This document shows positions 43,492-53,237 of a DNA stretch of 64,000 nt, in pieces. The position numbers and the translations under genes are program-made. Every line of letters begins with the position of its first letter. Position 1 is the stretch's first letter. The stretch comes from Sodalinema lacuna_A (GTDB lineage: Bacteria; Cyanobacteriota; Cyanobacteriia; Cyanobacteriales; Geitlerinemataceae). The notes under the pieces were generated by a model. It saw only the letters and a program-made list of their open reading frames with translations, had not been told where the DNA came from and ran no database searches. The stretch covers positions 14,300 to 78,299 of the forward strand of contig FSSI02000020.1 of the NCBI GenBank assembly GCA_900149785.2, read 5' to 3'.

Positions 43492-43836
43492 TTAATACCG
43501 GCGAACCGAGCGATCAACGCAAGTCGAATAGGCATCAATTCCACCTTCAACGTTGAGGACATTTTTAAATCCCTGAGCCTGTAACCATTGACAGGTGTAC
43601 GCCGAGCGAATCCCGTGGTGACATAAAACGAGGGTTTCGACCTCAGGATCGAAGATATCTAAGATTTTAGGAATCCACTCCTGAGAGCGACTCAAGGGTA
43701 GGTTTTCGAAGCCATCAATCGCGGCGATCGCAACCTCTTCGGGTTCCCGAACATCAATCAACTGGAGAGGGTTTGTCTCCGACGCCAATCGTTGCGCCAG
43801 GTCATTGACATCAATTGATTTAACAGACTCAACCAT
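43492..43836 (-). CDS. Single-domain rhodanese-like protein
   Basis: From Met at 43836 the product is 114 residues; an in-frame start at 43893 would add 19 poorly conserved residues. It has LQLIDVREPEEVAIAAIDGFENLPLS and the active-site loop VLCHHGIRSAYTCQWL with the persulfide-carrying Cys. It would transfer sulfur in the cytosol. The loop CHHGIRS is common in cyanobacterial rhodaneses. Confidence 0.88.
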   Translation of the reverse strand: MVESVKSIDVNDLAQRLASETNPLQLIDVREPEEVAIAAIDGFENLPLSRSQEWIPKILDIFDPEVETLVLCHHGIRSAYTCQWLQAQGFKNVLNVEGGIDAYSTCVDRSVRRY

Positions 43837-43892
43837 TGTTTTATTCGAGGATGTTTGATTCAAGGATTTCGAGAATATCGCCAGGCAACACA

Positions 43893-43920
43893 AAACCTAA
43901 TTTTTAACAAAATTAGGTTT
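43893..43920 (-). terminator. AT-rich hairpin after the TerB-like gene
   Basis: AAACCTAATTTT (43893-43904) and AAAATTAGGTTT (43909-43920) are exact complements around a TAAC loop. On the minus strand the stem follows the TerB-like stop by about 20 bases, so it probably ends that transcript before the rhodanese gene. Confidence 0.6.
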
Positions 43921-43939
43921 AAAAATAATTCAGTATTTC

Positions 43940-44425
43940 TTATTTTTTAAAGAAGTCTTGGAGAGATTCTCCTAAACTTTCAACAAGAGATGAATCTGAG
44001 GATGACTCTGAAAACTCTTGAGCCTCAATCTCTTTAACTGTAGCCTCGGGCAAACCCAGCATATCACGAAGTTTCTGATAGGCAGTTGCCTCCTCTTCAT
44101 TAATTTTGGGCTCATCAGGCGTCCGGGAACTAGAGGCAATCACCTCATAGCCTAATCGCAAGACTAATTCTCGTTCCTCGTCGCTCTGCAACTTGGGAAC
44201 CAAATCTTCGAGGGGGATGTTTTGAATACAATAGGCTTGTAAATCTTCTCGCAACTTGTCTTGTTGTTCAGGGCTTTTGGCAAACAGTTCGCTGAAGCGC
44301 GTGAGCATGACATCAACTTCAGTTTGAGCTAATTCTCCATCCGCCCAGGCCATGGCGGCAACAATCCGCAGCAAGTTCATTTGACGGGGAGAAATCGGTG
44401 GGGGAGCAGGGGGTTGAATAGGCAT
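43940..44425 (-). CDS. TerB-family (tellurite-resistance-like) protein
   Basis: The 161-residue helical protein has the TerB pattern: MNLLRIVAAMAWADGELAQTEVDVMLTRFSELF with the acidic, metal-binding-like WADGEL, then KLREDLQAYC. The C-terminal extension (EAQEFSESSSDSSLVESLGESLQDFFKK) is Ser/Glu-rich and probably disordered. TerB proteins are linked with membrane stress and metal sensing; the exact role is unknown. STRR units lie just upstream. Confidence 0.8.
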   Translation of the reverse strand: MPIQPPAPPPISPRQMNLLRIVAAMAWADGELAQTEVDVMLTRFSELFAKSPEQQDKLREDLQAYCIQNIPLEDLVPKLQSDEERELVLRLGYEVIASSSRTPDEPKINEEEATAYQKLRDMLGLPEATVKEIEAQEFSESSSDSSLVESLGESLQDFFKK

Positions 44426-44430
44426 GATGA

Positions 44431-44457
44431 GGGAATAGGGAACAGGGAATAGGGAAC
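44431..44457. repeat. STRR run, GGGAATA/GGGAACA
   Basis: Alternating GGGAATA and GGGAACA heptamers lie directly upstream of the TerB-like start. They are the complement of the TTCCCTA run at about 8105. Confidence 0.65.
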
Positions 44458-44511
44458 TGTCAAGACGTTAACACGCGATCGCCGTGGTGCTACCGTAGCA
44501 GTAAAAAAAGT

Positions 44512-46320
44512 TTAGGGTTGTTGGGCGAGCCAAGCCTCAATCCCGTCCGCAAGAGAGATGGCCAGCCGTTGCTGTTGTTGCTCGTCCATAATCCACTCAT
44601 ACTCATTGGGATTAATCAGGAACCCTAACTCCAATAATACCGCTGGCGCAATCTGAGGACGAGTGAGGGCAAAATTCGCCCAAAACACCCCATACTCGGG
44701 GCGGTTGAGGTCTTCGACGAGATGACGGTAGAGAAACACCGCTAAATCCTGAGCCTGGGGGTGATACCAAAAGGTGCCGATACCGGCGGTATTCTCGGCA
44801 TCGCCACTATCGGGGAGGGCATTGTAATGGATACTCAACGCCAGAGTGGGTTCAGCCTTCTGAATCATGTCCATACGCTCGCGCAGGCCGAGATCCACAT
44901 CCGTCTCTCGGGAGAGAATCACCGTGGCCCCGCGACGTTCTAGCTCATCGCGCAGCAGTAAACTGACCGTCAGGGCGGGTTCCTTTTCCCGAACTGGGGT
45001 GGGGCTAGAGGCGCCGAAGTCTTCGGGGCCACCATGACCGGGATCGATAAAAATGCGGGTTCCGGCTAGGGGTTGACTCCGGTTGAGTTGAGGGGGATGT
45101 CGGAGACTGAGAATTAGGGTGGTGTTGTCGTAGCGTAGGTCATAGCCCCATTGCTGGGCTGAGTTCATCTCAAAGGTATATTGAACGCGATCGCCGTCTA
45201 AGGCTTGCCAAGTCATGCCCTGAATCGCGGGATTAGCGTTAAAGGCAATTAAATCCGTTTGGGCGGTGGTGTTGTGTAGCGTGAGTCGGAACTGGCGGCC
45301 CTCTTGCTGCACCTGAGGGGGAACCCGAGAACTGAGGGGAAAATAAATCTCCGTGCGATCGCCCCGTTGGCGGCTACTAATACTACGAATCACCGCCTGG
45401 GGAGGCTGTCCCGCCTCCTGAATGTCCACTTCATCTCGATGCACCCAAACCCCATAATCGAGGCGAAGCCAGTCCCCTTCGCTCCCAGTAATCGCCGCTT
45501 GGACTCCTTCAGGAATGGGAGTCAAACGGGAATAGCTCGTTCCCGGGCCGGTTCGCGAGACGGCTTCTCGGTTGATAATCCGCGCCACCGGCACAGGACT
45601 GACTAAGGCCGGGCGAATCTCAACAGCTCCTGAAGCGGTTTCTCGTAGGCGGCGATCGCCCCGCCGCAGTTCAAAAACAGGCTGTCCTAGGCGGCCAGTT
45701 GCCTGAAAACGATGACAACCTTGATAACGAGTTGCCGTAGCGGTTTGAGGCTGATTTTGCCCCGTCAGAACCGCCGCGTTTCCCGGTAACTCACTGCCAT
45801 GGCTGACCCGAAGCAGGGGAATTTGACGGCCGCCAAGGGTGACCGAGGCGTTAAAATCAGCCCCTGGGGCTAAGGCACTAAAACAGACTAATTCCCCCAC
45901 CGCTCGGGTAATATCAACGGCTGGTTCTAGGGACCCTTGGGCAAAGCCAAAGCCATCCTCGGGGAAATTAGGCACCACTGAGAGGCGGATAATGCGACGT
46001 TGTACCCGGCGATCGCCCACTTGCACCTCGATGACATTTTCCCCCATCTCCAAAGGAACACTGGGGGCAAAATGTCCAGCGGGGGAGCGGTTAATGGCAT
46101 TACCATTGATCAACACCCGTTGGTTGGGGTCAGCCGTGCCGATAATGAAGATGCGATCGGCAACAGTTTCGTGGTTATCCGGCGGATAGGACAGATGCAA
46201 CGATCCATCCGCCTGAGCCGGAGCGGTGAGCGTTAAACTCGCCAACGCCGGAAAAACCCAGGCCACTGCCGGGAGAGAAGCCATCATGTGGGGACATCGC
46301 GAGTCAGGAAATAGGGGCAT
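44512..46320 (-). CDS. N-acetylmuramoyl-L-alanine amidase (Amidase_3) with SH3-like domain
   Basis: The 602-residue exported protein has an N-terminal signal region (ASLPAVAWVFPALASLTLTAPAQA). It contains an Ig-like segment (LSYPPDNHETVADRIFIIGTA), an SH3b domain (REAVSRTGPGTSYSRLTPIPEG, about 245-300), an AMIN-like beta domain (about 305-405) and a C-terminal Amidase_3. The zinc ligands are in IFIDPGHGG, the Glu in REKEPAL and the His in SIHYNAL; the catalytic Glu is in LLELGFLINP. It cleaves peptide stems from peptidoglycan, as in cell separation. The start may be Met12 or Met13. Confidence 0.9.
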   Translation of the reverse strand: MPLFPDSRCPHMMASLPAVAWVFPALASLTLTAPAQADGSLHLSYPPDNHETVADRIFIIGTADPNQRVLINGNAINRSPAGHFAPSVPLEMGENVIEVQVGDRRVQRRIIRLSVVPNFPEDGFGFAQGSLEPAVDITRAVGELVCFSALAPGADFNASVTLGGRQIPLLRVSHGSELPGNAAVLTGQNQPQTATATRYQGCHRFQATGRLGQPVFELRRGDRRLRETASGAVEIRPALVSPVPVARIINREAVSRTGPGTSYSRLTPIPEGVQAAITGSEGDWLRLDYGVWVHRDEVDIQEAGQPPQAVIRSISSRQRGDRTEIYFPLSSRVPPQVQQEGRQFRLTLHNTTAQTDLIAFNANPAIQGMTWQALDGDRVQYTFEMNSAQQWGYDLRYDNTTLILSLRHPPQLNRSQPLAGTRIFIDPGHGGPEDFGASSPTPVREKEPALTVSLLLRDELERRGATVILSRETDVDLGLRERMDMIQKAEPTLALSIHYNALPDSGDAENTAGIGTFWYHPQAQDLAVFLYRHLVEDLNRPEYGVFWANFALTRPQIAPAVLLELGFLINPNEYEWIMDEQQQQRLAISLADGIEAWLAQQP

Positions 46321-46342
46321 TATCCAACGTTCAACCAGGGAT

Positions 46343-49300
46343 CTAGAAGTGACCTCGTTCTACTTTAAACCGCAGTTGGATCAGCGTCGACTCAAGGGTC
46401 TCGATAATCTCATGCAGTTGACGTAAATCGGCTTTCGCTGGCGCAACTGGGGTAGCTCCATTGCGCCCACCATGATTTTCGCTTCCCTCCTCGTCATAGG
46501 TTTGCGCCTGAGATTCGAGTTGGCGGGCTAAATCCGGCACGCGCAAAATGGCGGCACTACTGCTGGCTCCTTTGAGTTTATGGGCGAGTTGATATAACCG
46601 TTGCCAATCCTGTTGTTCCAACGCCGTTTTGATCCCATCTAGGGAGTCGAGCGCGTCATCGGAGAAGGTTTCTAGTAATTCCTGTTGAAATTCGCGATCG
46701 CCGCCGGTAATGGCCGCCATCTGTTGCGCGTCAATGACGGCCAGATCCATTGATTCTGGAGATGGCTCTGGAGATGGCTCTGGAAATGGCTCTGGAAATG
46801 GCTCTGGAGATAACTCTGGAGATGGCTCTGGAGATAACTCTGGAGATAACTCTGGAGAGATGGCCGGCTCGGGGAGAGACTCAACTGAGGATTCCTCCGT
46901 CGGACCCTCGGCCGTGGGGTCAGCAGGGGGTAAAGACTGCTCCAACCAAAACTCTAAACGCTCAGCTAACCGTTTTCGTTTCACGGGTTTAGTGATGTAG
47001 TCGTCCATTCCCGCCGCGAGACATTTGTCTCGTTCTCCGTCTAAGGCATGGGCCGTCATGGCAATAATCGGTAGGCGATCGCCATACTCTTGGCGAATAC
47101 GACGGCTGGTTTCGTAGCCATCGAGAACCGGCATTTGACAATCCATCAAAATGATGTTAAAGGATTCTTGCGCTAGGCGATCAAGGGCCAGTTGTCCATT
47201 GTCGGCACAGACCACCTCCTCATAGCCCATCAGCTTGAGTTGGTTGCGAACCACTTTTTGATTGACGGGCGTGTCTTCAACCACCAAGATTCTGACCGAG
47301 CGTAGTCCTGAGCGGGCCTGAGCGGCGACAGCGGCGAGGTCTAAAGAGTGTGGCTCCGGCTCAACGGTCTCGCTCACTCCAGGAGCGGCGGGCTTGAGAC
47401 GAGCGGTAAACCAAAACGTGGACCCCTGGCCCCATTGACTGTCCACGCCAATCTCGCCCCCCATCAACTGAGTTAATTGTTTACAAATGGCCAAGCCCAA
47501 GCCTGTGCCACCATATTGACGCGTGGTGGAGGCATCGACCTGAGAGAACGATTGAAAGAGTTTATGTTGATGTTCCGGGGCGATGCCAATGCCGGTATCT
47601 TTAACGCTAAAGCGGATGAGGAGAGAGTCTGAGGGAGATTGGGAGTCATGGCGCTCGCAGCGGCCCGCTCGCAGCGTAATCGACCCCTGAGCCGTAAACT
47701 TAATGGCATTACCGGCCAAATTGATAAAAATCTGTCGTAACCGGGTGGGATCGCCCTTAACATAGGCGGGAATGGTCTCATCGAGGACAACCCGGAGTTC
47801 GAGGCCCTTACTCTCGGCTTTGGCGTAGAGTAAGCGCGTCACGTCGGTCATACAGGCTTTGAGATTAAAGGGGATGGATTCGAGTTCCATGCGCCCAGCT
47901 TCGAGTTTCGAGAAATCCAGGATATCGTTGACGATCGCCAGGAGACTTTCGCCACTACTGCGGATAGTTTGCAGGAAATCGCGCTGTTCTGGGGTCAGTT
48001 GGCTCACCAACAGTAAATCTGTCATCCCAATCACGCCATTCATGGGCGTGCGAATCTCATGGCTCATATTGGCCAAAAACTCACTTTTCGCCACGGTCGC
48101 CGCTTCAGCGGCGGTCAGAGCCTGACGTAGTTCAGCGGTGCGCTCTTCGACGCGATGAGCTAAGCGAACCGAAGACTGTTTGAGTTTACGATTGGCCCGG
48201 CGCAATTCCGAGAGATGATGACTGTTGACGATGACAATCGAGGTGGTGGACAGGGCTAAACTGGGGAGAACCAGGGGGGTGAGCCAGCCTTGGAGAAAGC
48301 TCATATAGGCGATGATCCCCAGGCTTGTGACTCCAGTTGTGATGGTGATGAATGCAGCCAAGAGTCCCAGGTTGTAGCCCCGCGATCGCGCCCAGAACAA
48401 GAGTTTCCCGGTCATCACCGCTCCGAGTCCTGACCACAGCAGAATCCACAGCCAAATGGCCTTGCGATGCCAGAGACGCAACAGAGGGCGACCGTCGAGA
48501 GCCGCTGATAGGGTTTGGCTGACGATATTGGCATGAACCACCGCCCCCGGCATTTGGGGAGGGTCTTGGCTGAGGTTGCTGCTGTAGGGGGTGTAAAAGA
48601 AATCGTTGAGGCTCGGGGCCAGCGGACCAATAATGACGACGCGATCGCGAAATTGCTCCGGCTCAACGCTTCCCGACAACACCTCACTGAGGGTGACGGT
48701 TTCAAAGACCTGACTTTTGTAATTCAGGGGAATTTGATAGCCGCCAATTTCCTCGGAGAAGTAATCACCCACCTCCGGCGTAATCGGCACAAAACGAGCC
48801 TGGCCGAGACCTAAGTGCATCTGGTCGGCATCGAGCATTTCCAGGGAAATTCCTTGTTGTTCGAGGTAGTGCAGGGCCAACATAATGCCTAACCCAAGCC
48901 GTGATACCCCTTGAGAATCCTCTGCCGAGAGAATGGCCCGACGAATCTTGCCATCAGCATCGGGTAAGAGATCCGAGATTCCCACCTGTCCTAATTCCTG
49001 TAACGTCGGCGGGGGGGCCACCGTATGTCCAATCAACTTCTCGACCCCAAAGAGATTCGGTGTCGTCTGAAAAATCTCGACGAGTTCGTCATGGCCCGGT
49101 TCAACCGGGAGATCTCGATATAAATCCAGACCAATCGCGGCGGGATCTCCTTGGCGGATTTGGTCTAACAACTCTCCCAAAACCGCATCGGGCATCGGCC
49201 ATTGTCCCACGGCCACAATATCGGGTTCATCAATCGCCACAATGAGCAGTCGAGAATCGATCGGTTCGGAAGGGCGTAAGCGAAACAGTTGATCCCGAAC

Positions 49301-49447
49301 CGTCCATTCCCAGGGGCGAAACAGACCCCAGACTTGCCCGAAGACAAAAATGGCCGCAACCAAAGCTGGGGTCATTAGGACAAATCGCCACCGCCATAGC
49401 TTGACCCGAACCCGCCGTCGCTTGAGTTTGGCGTATCGAGATCCCAT
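46343..49447 (-). CDS. CHASE2 hybrid histidine kinase with receiver and HPt domains
   Basis: The 1034-residue protein has a first membrane helix (about 22-40), an extracytoplasmic CHASE2 domain (about 45-320), three membrane helices (about 330-412), HisKA with the phospho-His in FLANMSHEIRTPMNGVIG (His about 462), HATPase (NAIKFT, DTGIGIAPE, GTGLGLAICKQL), a receiver (Asp in NIILMDCQMPVLDG) and an HPt domain (YQLAHKLKGASSSA). It therefore carries a full His-Asp-His relay. A Pro/Glu/Ser linker from a 12-bp repeat (46755-46859) joins receiver and HPt. The CHASE2 ligand is unknown; the neighbouring CHAT and FHA genes may be its targets. Confidence 0.93.
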   Translation of the reverse strand: MGSRYAKLKRRRVRVKLWRWRFVLMTPALVAAIFVFGQVWGLFRPWEWTVRDQLFRLRPSEPIDSRLLIVAIDEPDIVAVGQWPMPDAVLGELLDQIRQGDPAAIGLDLYRDLPVEPGHDELVEIFQTTPNLFGVEKLIGHTVAPPPTLQELGQVGISDLLPDADGKIRRAILSAEDSQGVSRLGLGIMLALHYLEQQGISLEMLDADQMHLGLGQARFVPITPEVGDYFSEEIGGYQIPLNYKSQVFETVTLSEVLSGSVEPEQFRDRVVIIGPLAPSLNDFFYTPYSSNLSQDPPQMPGAVVHANIVSQTLSAALDGRPLLRLWHRKAIWLWILLWSGLGAVMTGKLLFWARSRGYNLGLLAAFITITTGVTSLGIIAYMSFLQGWLTPLVLPSLALSTTSIVIVNSHHLSELRRANRKLKQSSVRLAHRVEERTAELRQALTAAEAATVAKSEFLANMSHEIRTPMNGVIGMTDLLLVSQLTPEQRDFLQTIRSSGESLLAIVNDILDFSKLEAGRMELESIPFNLKACMTDVTRLLYAKAESKGLELRVVLDETIPAYVKGDPTRLRQIFINLAGNAIKFTAQGSITLRAGRCERHDSQSPSDSLLIRFSVKDTGIGIAPEHQHKLFQSFSQVDASTTRQYGGTGLGLAICKQLTQLMGGEIGVDSQWGQGSTFWFTARLKPAAPGVSETVEPEPHSLDLAAVAAQARSGLRSVRILVVEDTPVNQKVVRNQLKLMGYEEVVCADNGQLALDRLAQESFNIILMDCQMPVLDGYETSRRIRQEYGDRLPIIAMTAHALDGERDKCLAAGMDDYITKPVKRKRLAERLEFWLEQSLPPADPTAEGPTEESSVESLPEPAISPELSPELSPEPSPELSPEPFPEPFPEPSPEPSPESMDLAVIDAQQMAAITGGDREFQQELLETFSDDALDSLDGIKTALEQQDWQRLYQLAHKLKGASSSAAILRVPDLARQLESQAQTYDEEGSENHGGRNGATPVAPAKADLRQLHEIIETLESTLIQLRFKVERGHF
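46755..46859. repeat. Eight in-frame 12-bp repeats in the CHASE2-kinase linker
   Basis: TCTGGAGATGGC-type units repeat every 12 bases from 46755 to 46850 with a partial ninth. Variants GAAATGGC and GATAAC occur. On the coding strand they give the tetrapeptide series PEPS, PELS, PEPF. Confidence 0.95.
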
Positions 49448-49620
49448 AAACGATTTTCGTGTAAGCCTTCTGTTTAGCTGGACATTTCCGTGATGCTCGT
49501 CCTCCCCTTAATAGTGTAGAACACAGGGTTTCCCGAGGGAGATCGGGATCGCCTGCGCTCTTGGGTTGGTATTGCGAAGCCCTGAGGGATATCCACAGGG
49601 ATGTCAACGATGACGGTGGG

Positions 49621-50346
49621 CTAATCGAGGTTCAATGACTGTTGACTGAGATCTTCTAAGCCAACGGAGGTCAAGAGTTCGCTCCAGTTTTCAGCAATGA
49701 TTTCATTGTCGGGTTGTCCTTGCTGGGCGTTGGCCAGGGTCGACAGGGCATCATACCAAATGCCATATTCTCCATAAATTTCGGCGACGTCGAGGGCGGT
49801 TTCAGCGGCTTCGAGTTTTTCAGCTAGGGCGTCTTCGAGGGGTAAACGATAGACGGTTCCTTCGATCGTCGGATTATTGGGATCGAGGGCTGAAACACAA
49901 TGGACTTCAAAGTACCAGGAGTAATCTTCTCCGAGGGCAAGTTCAGAATGCTCGTCGGGAAGGGTGATCTGAACGATTCCTCCCGCTTCAGGTAAGTCGA
50001 CTTCGGTGCGGTAATGATGTTCACCACGACTATCTTGAAGGGTAAAAGAGGCAGTTTTTGCTGTTGTTTGAGGAAGGGAAACAAAGAATGATGGCCGCCC
50101 CGAAACGGTTAAAACTCGTTCAAAGTTCGGAAGAATCGGCCGGATCGCCTCTAAGTTTTCTTGCCCTACCAGACATTGACCATTGCTACGACTGGCGCCA
50201 CCACCGGTTTGAGTTCTTGGAGTTCCAGCAACACCTTCAGGAGTACTGAAGGTGACGGCTAAAACGGAGGGAGCCGCCATTCCCAGAACGGTGCTAAGAG
50301 ATAGGGTGGCTAAAAGGTAACGGGACAATTGTGAAATAGACTTCAT
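49621..50346 (-). CDS. DUF928-family exported protein
   Basis: The 241-residue protein has a signal peptide (about 1-30, ending near VLA) followed by the DUF928 pattern: TPRTQTGGGASRSNGQC, a SFFVSLPQTTAKTASFTLQD beta segment, GIVQITLP and LALGEDYSWYFEVHC. The C-terminal part is helical. DUF928 genes often neighbour CHAT and filamentous-haemagglutinin genes in cyanobacteria, as here, suggesting a periplasmic partner; this is association, not proven function. Confidence 0.83.
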   Translation of the reverse strand: MKSISQLSRYLLATLSLSTVLGMAAPSVLAVTFSTPEGVAGTPRTQTGGGASRSNGQCLVGQENLEAIRPILPNFERVLTVSGRPSFFVSLPQTTAKTASFTLQDSRGEHHYRTEVDLPEAGGIVQITLPDEHSELALGEDYSWYFEVHCVSALDPNNPTIEGTVYRLPLEDALAEKLEAAETALDVAEIYGEYGIWYDALSTLANAQQGQPDNEIIAENWSELLTSVGLEDLSQQSLNLD

Positions 50347-50502
50347 AATTTCGCCTCGGGTTTGTGTGCTTGTCGGTACTCTTCCTCATTAACATATTAG
50401 CCGCTCCTTTGGCTAAAGTTACGCTAAAACCGTAAAGTCTTGGTGAAGACTTTATGAATCTTGTCTAAGTTGCGCGATCGCAGACCCTCATTGAGAGACG
50501 AT

Positions 50503-53079
50503 CTATAACCAATTGCCCACTAAGATAAAGGCTGACCAGAAAAAGGGGCGTTGATAGTCGGGTTGTCGTAGTAGGGAAAGTTGGGCTTGTTGCAGGGCTT
50601 TGGCTTTGCTCATCCCCGGTTGGGCCAGTTGGTGGTAAAACTCAGCCATCAGGTCGGCGGTGGCTTGATCGCGCACGGCCCAGAGGGTGGCTAGGGTCGA
50701 TCGCGCCCCACTGCGAACGGCTAGGCCAGCCAGTCCTAAGAGGGCGCGATCGTCGCCCATCGCGGTTTGACAGGCACTGAGGACTAGCAATTCTAAAGCC
50801 CCAAATCGCTGTTCGTCCCGTCGTTGCAGGAGTTGTCCCAATTCGTTGACGTTGAGGGAACCGTTCCAGGTCAGAATAAAGGTCTCTTCGGCGTTGGAAC
50901 TAAATTGGCCGTGGGTGGCTAGGTGCAAGACGGGACTATCGGTGCGACTGAGGGCATCCCGTGTGGCGTCAATGGTAAAGGATTTATTGAGACGGACGTC
51001 GGTGTCAATGCTGCTGCCAATGCGGCGAATTTCCGATTCTACGCCGGGTAGGGCGGCGAATCCGTCACGGGCTTCACTTAAGCCGCCGACGACGGCTTGA
51101 AGGCGGCTATTGTCGAGGGGACGGGGTTCGAGGAGTTGCAGTCCGGGGGCGATCGCCAGGCTGTATTGTTCAATGAGATAGCGATCGCCGTCATGTAACA
51201 CCGCCATCGGCAGGTTACGCAATTCTCCATCGAGGACAAACACTAAGGTCTCGATTTGGGCCTGTTGTAAGTCGGCTTGGACCGGGCGAATCAGCCAGTC
51301 ATAGAGTTGTTGATACAGTTGCAGTTGTTCACTGCGGGAAAACGAAAGACTCAGGGACTGACGAAAGCGGCTTAGAATCTGTTGAAACTGCTCCTGACTG
51401 ATGGCGGTACTGGTGTGACGCAGGGGTTGTCCTGGAATGCCGAGAATGACCTCTAGGCGATCGCTCAAAATAATCGGATACAGCGCCGCTGCGTGAGGGT
51501 CGACGGTTTCAATTTGCGTCGGACGGGCCTCTAAACAGGCTTCGCGGAAAAAGTTTTCCAATTCCGCCACTTGCAGAGCGTCAATGGTATCTCGGGCCTG
51601 TCTGAGTTGAGCTTGACTGGGGTTGTCTTGCAATAACAAACTCACTAAGGAGCGATAGACGGGTTCGACGGTATCTCGGAACGACAGACGCACCTCGGGG
51701 TTAATGGCCACTAAGTCTTGCCCGAGTTCATCGAGGGCTGCGACGGCGCGACTGTAGGCCGTAATGGCTAAATCACGCTCCCCGTCTTGTGCATATAACT
51801 GACCCAATTGGGCCTGCCAACGGGCAATTAAGTCGGTCGCATTGCCCAACGGTGCGGCAATTTGGAGGGCCTGTTGGCTCAGGGCGATCGCCTCGCGTCG
51901 TTGTCCCTGTTGTTCATACACTTGTGCCAATTGCCCGAGGGCTAAGGCTTCGGCTCGCCCATCTTGCAAGGCTCGGGCTTGCTCAATGGCCGCGGCCAAC
52001 AAGTCGGCTAAGGCCCGACGTTCGTCTGGAGGGGCGATTTGAGCATAGTTTTCCACGAAATGAACCCGAGCATAAATGCCACGGCGACTGGGGGGAAGCT
52101 GAGCCAGTTGGGGTTGAAGTTGTTGAAGTTGTTGGGCGGCTTGTTCAGATTGGCCTGTTTGCAGCAACAGACTAGCCTGTTCCAATTCGGCGGTGATGCG
52201 ATCTAAGGGGGTTCTGGCTTCGCTGGCGGCTTGCTGATAGAGAGCTTGGGCTTGCGGGATGTCGTCTAAGGCCCGATAACTGTTGGCTAAGGCCCGCAGA
52301 ATTAAACTGGTTTGAGGCAGAGTCTCGGATTGGGCTAATTCTAGGGCTTGATGTAAGAGTTGTTGTGAGGCTTGAACGTTACCCACCACTTGTTGGGCAA
52401 TGGCTAAGTCGGTTAGAGCTGAGGCTCGTAATTGGGGACTGGTTTGAGAGGGGTCTAAAGCGTCAAGTTGGGCGGTAATTTCTTCGAGTTGTTGTTGGGA
52501 GCGGCGGTAGAGGCCCAGACTTTGTAGGGCAATGGATTGATTGGTGAGTGCGCCTAATTCCCCGAGGCGATCGCCCCCGAGTTGATAGAGGTCAGCCGCC
52601 TGTTCCCAGCTATCGAGGGCGCTTTGAGCGTCACCGCTGGCCAGTTGAATTTGCCCCTGGGTTAAGCGGGCCTGGGCTTCTACGACGCTGCGATGGGGAG
52701 ACTCATCAGCTTCGAGAAGGGTGAAGGCTTGGCTGATGGTGCTTTGGGCGGGTAAAAGCTGTCCGAGTTGGTAGAGGGCTAGGGCCTGATAGGTGAGGCT
52801 ACCGGCTTGGGAGAGGCGATCGCCGCTGCGGCCAAAGCCAGCGGCGGCGGCTGCAAATTGGTCGGCGGCGGCCTGGAAATGGCCGGCGTTGAGGTGCGAT
52901 CGCCCTTGTTGTTCTCGGGCATAGGCATCGCTGTGACTCATCTCGATGGAGGTCGCCACGGGGGTCGCACTTCCCCGAGAAAGACCGAGGGAAAGGGACA
53001 GTCCCAGGAGAAAACAGACACTGAGGACGAGACTAAAACTGCGACGATACCAGGAATGAGTGAGTTTTAAACGGGTCAT
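50503..53079 (-). CDS. TPR-CHAT caspase-like protein
   Basis: The 858-residue protein has a signal or anchor segment (SLVLSVCFLLGLSLSLGLS, about 15-33), many TPR-like helical repeats (about 50-460, rich in A, L and Q) and a C-terminal CHAT domain (about 550-858). The catalytic dyad is intact: His in VLHLATHGQF (about 723) and Cys in LLVLSACQTAMGD (about 770). CHAT is a caspase-like peptidase fold also used in phage defence by TPR-CHAT effectors. An export signal and the FHA and DUF928 neighbours point instead to an envelope process. FHA lies 153 bp upstream on the same strand. Confidence 0.9.
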   Translation of the reverse strand: MTRLKLTHSWYRRSFSLVLSVCFLLGLSLSLGLSRGSATPVATSIEMSHSDAYAREQQGRSHLNAGHFQAAADQFAAAAAGFGRSGDRLSQAGSLTYQALALYQLGQLLPAQSTISQAFTLLEADESPHRSVVEAQARLTQGQIQLASGDAQSALDSWEQAADLYQLGGDRLGELGALTNQSIALQSLGLYRRSQQQLEEITAQLDALDPSQTSPQLRASALTDLAIAQQVVGNVQASQQLLHQALELAQSETLPQTSLILRALANSYRALDDIPQAQALYQQAASEARTPLDRITAELEQASLLLQTGQSEQAAQQLQQLQPQLAQLPPSRRGIYARVHFVENYAQIAPPDERRALADLLAAAIEQARALQDGRAEALALGQLAQVYEQQGQRREAIALSQQALQIAAPLGNATDLIARWQAQLGQLYAQDGERDLAITAYSRAVAALDELGQDLVAINPEVRLSFRDTVEPVYRSLVSLLLQDNPSQAQLRQARDTIDALQVAELENFFREACLEARPTQIETVDPHAAALYPIILSDRLEVILGIPGQPLRHTSTAISQEQFQQILSRFRQSLSLSFSRSEQLQLYQQLYDWLIRPVQADLQQAQIETLVFVLDGELRNLPMAVLHDGDRYLIEQYSLAIAPGLQLLEPRPLDNSRLQAVVGGLSEARDGFAALPGVESEIRRIGSSIDTDVRLNKSFTIDATRDALSRTDSPVLHLATHGQFSSNAEETFILTWNGSLNVNELGQLLQRRDEQRFGALELLVLSACQTAMGDDRALLGLAGLAVRSGARSTLATLWAVRDQATADLMAEFYHQLAQPGMSKAKALQQAQLSLLRQPDYQRPFFWSAFILVGNWL

Positions 53080-53201
53080 GGGATTTTGAGGGGTTAAAAA
53101 TTGGATCTAAATAACCATAAATAAAAGACTTGTTTGCTCTATTTAAACATCTTTTATTTTGTGTTTATTTGTATTATCTTTTGACTCACCCTAAAAATAA
53201 T

Positions 53202-53237
53202 GAATAACCCAAGGAATAACCTAAGGAATAACCTAGG
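53202..53237. repeat. Three 12-bp units overlapping the FHA-gene stop codon
   Basis: GAATAACCYAAG occurs at 53202-53213, 53214-53225 and 53226-53237 (the last ending AGG). On the minus strand the first unit contributes the TAG stop of the exoprotein gene and the rest continue past it. Confidence 0.85.

Noticed and set aside
50503..53079. CHAT protein as a phage-defence effector
   Set aside because: It has a probable export signal and sits with exoprotein and DUF928 genes, with no CRISPR or gasdermin-type partner nearby; an envelope role fits better.
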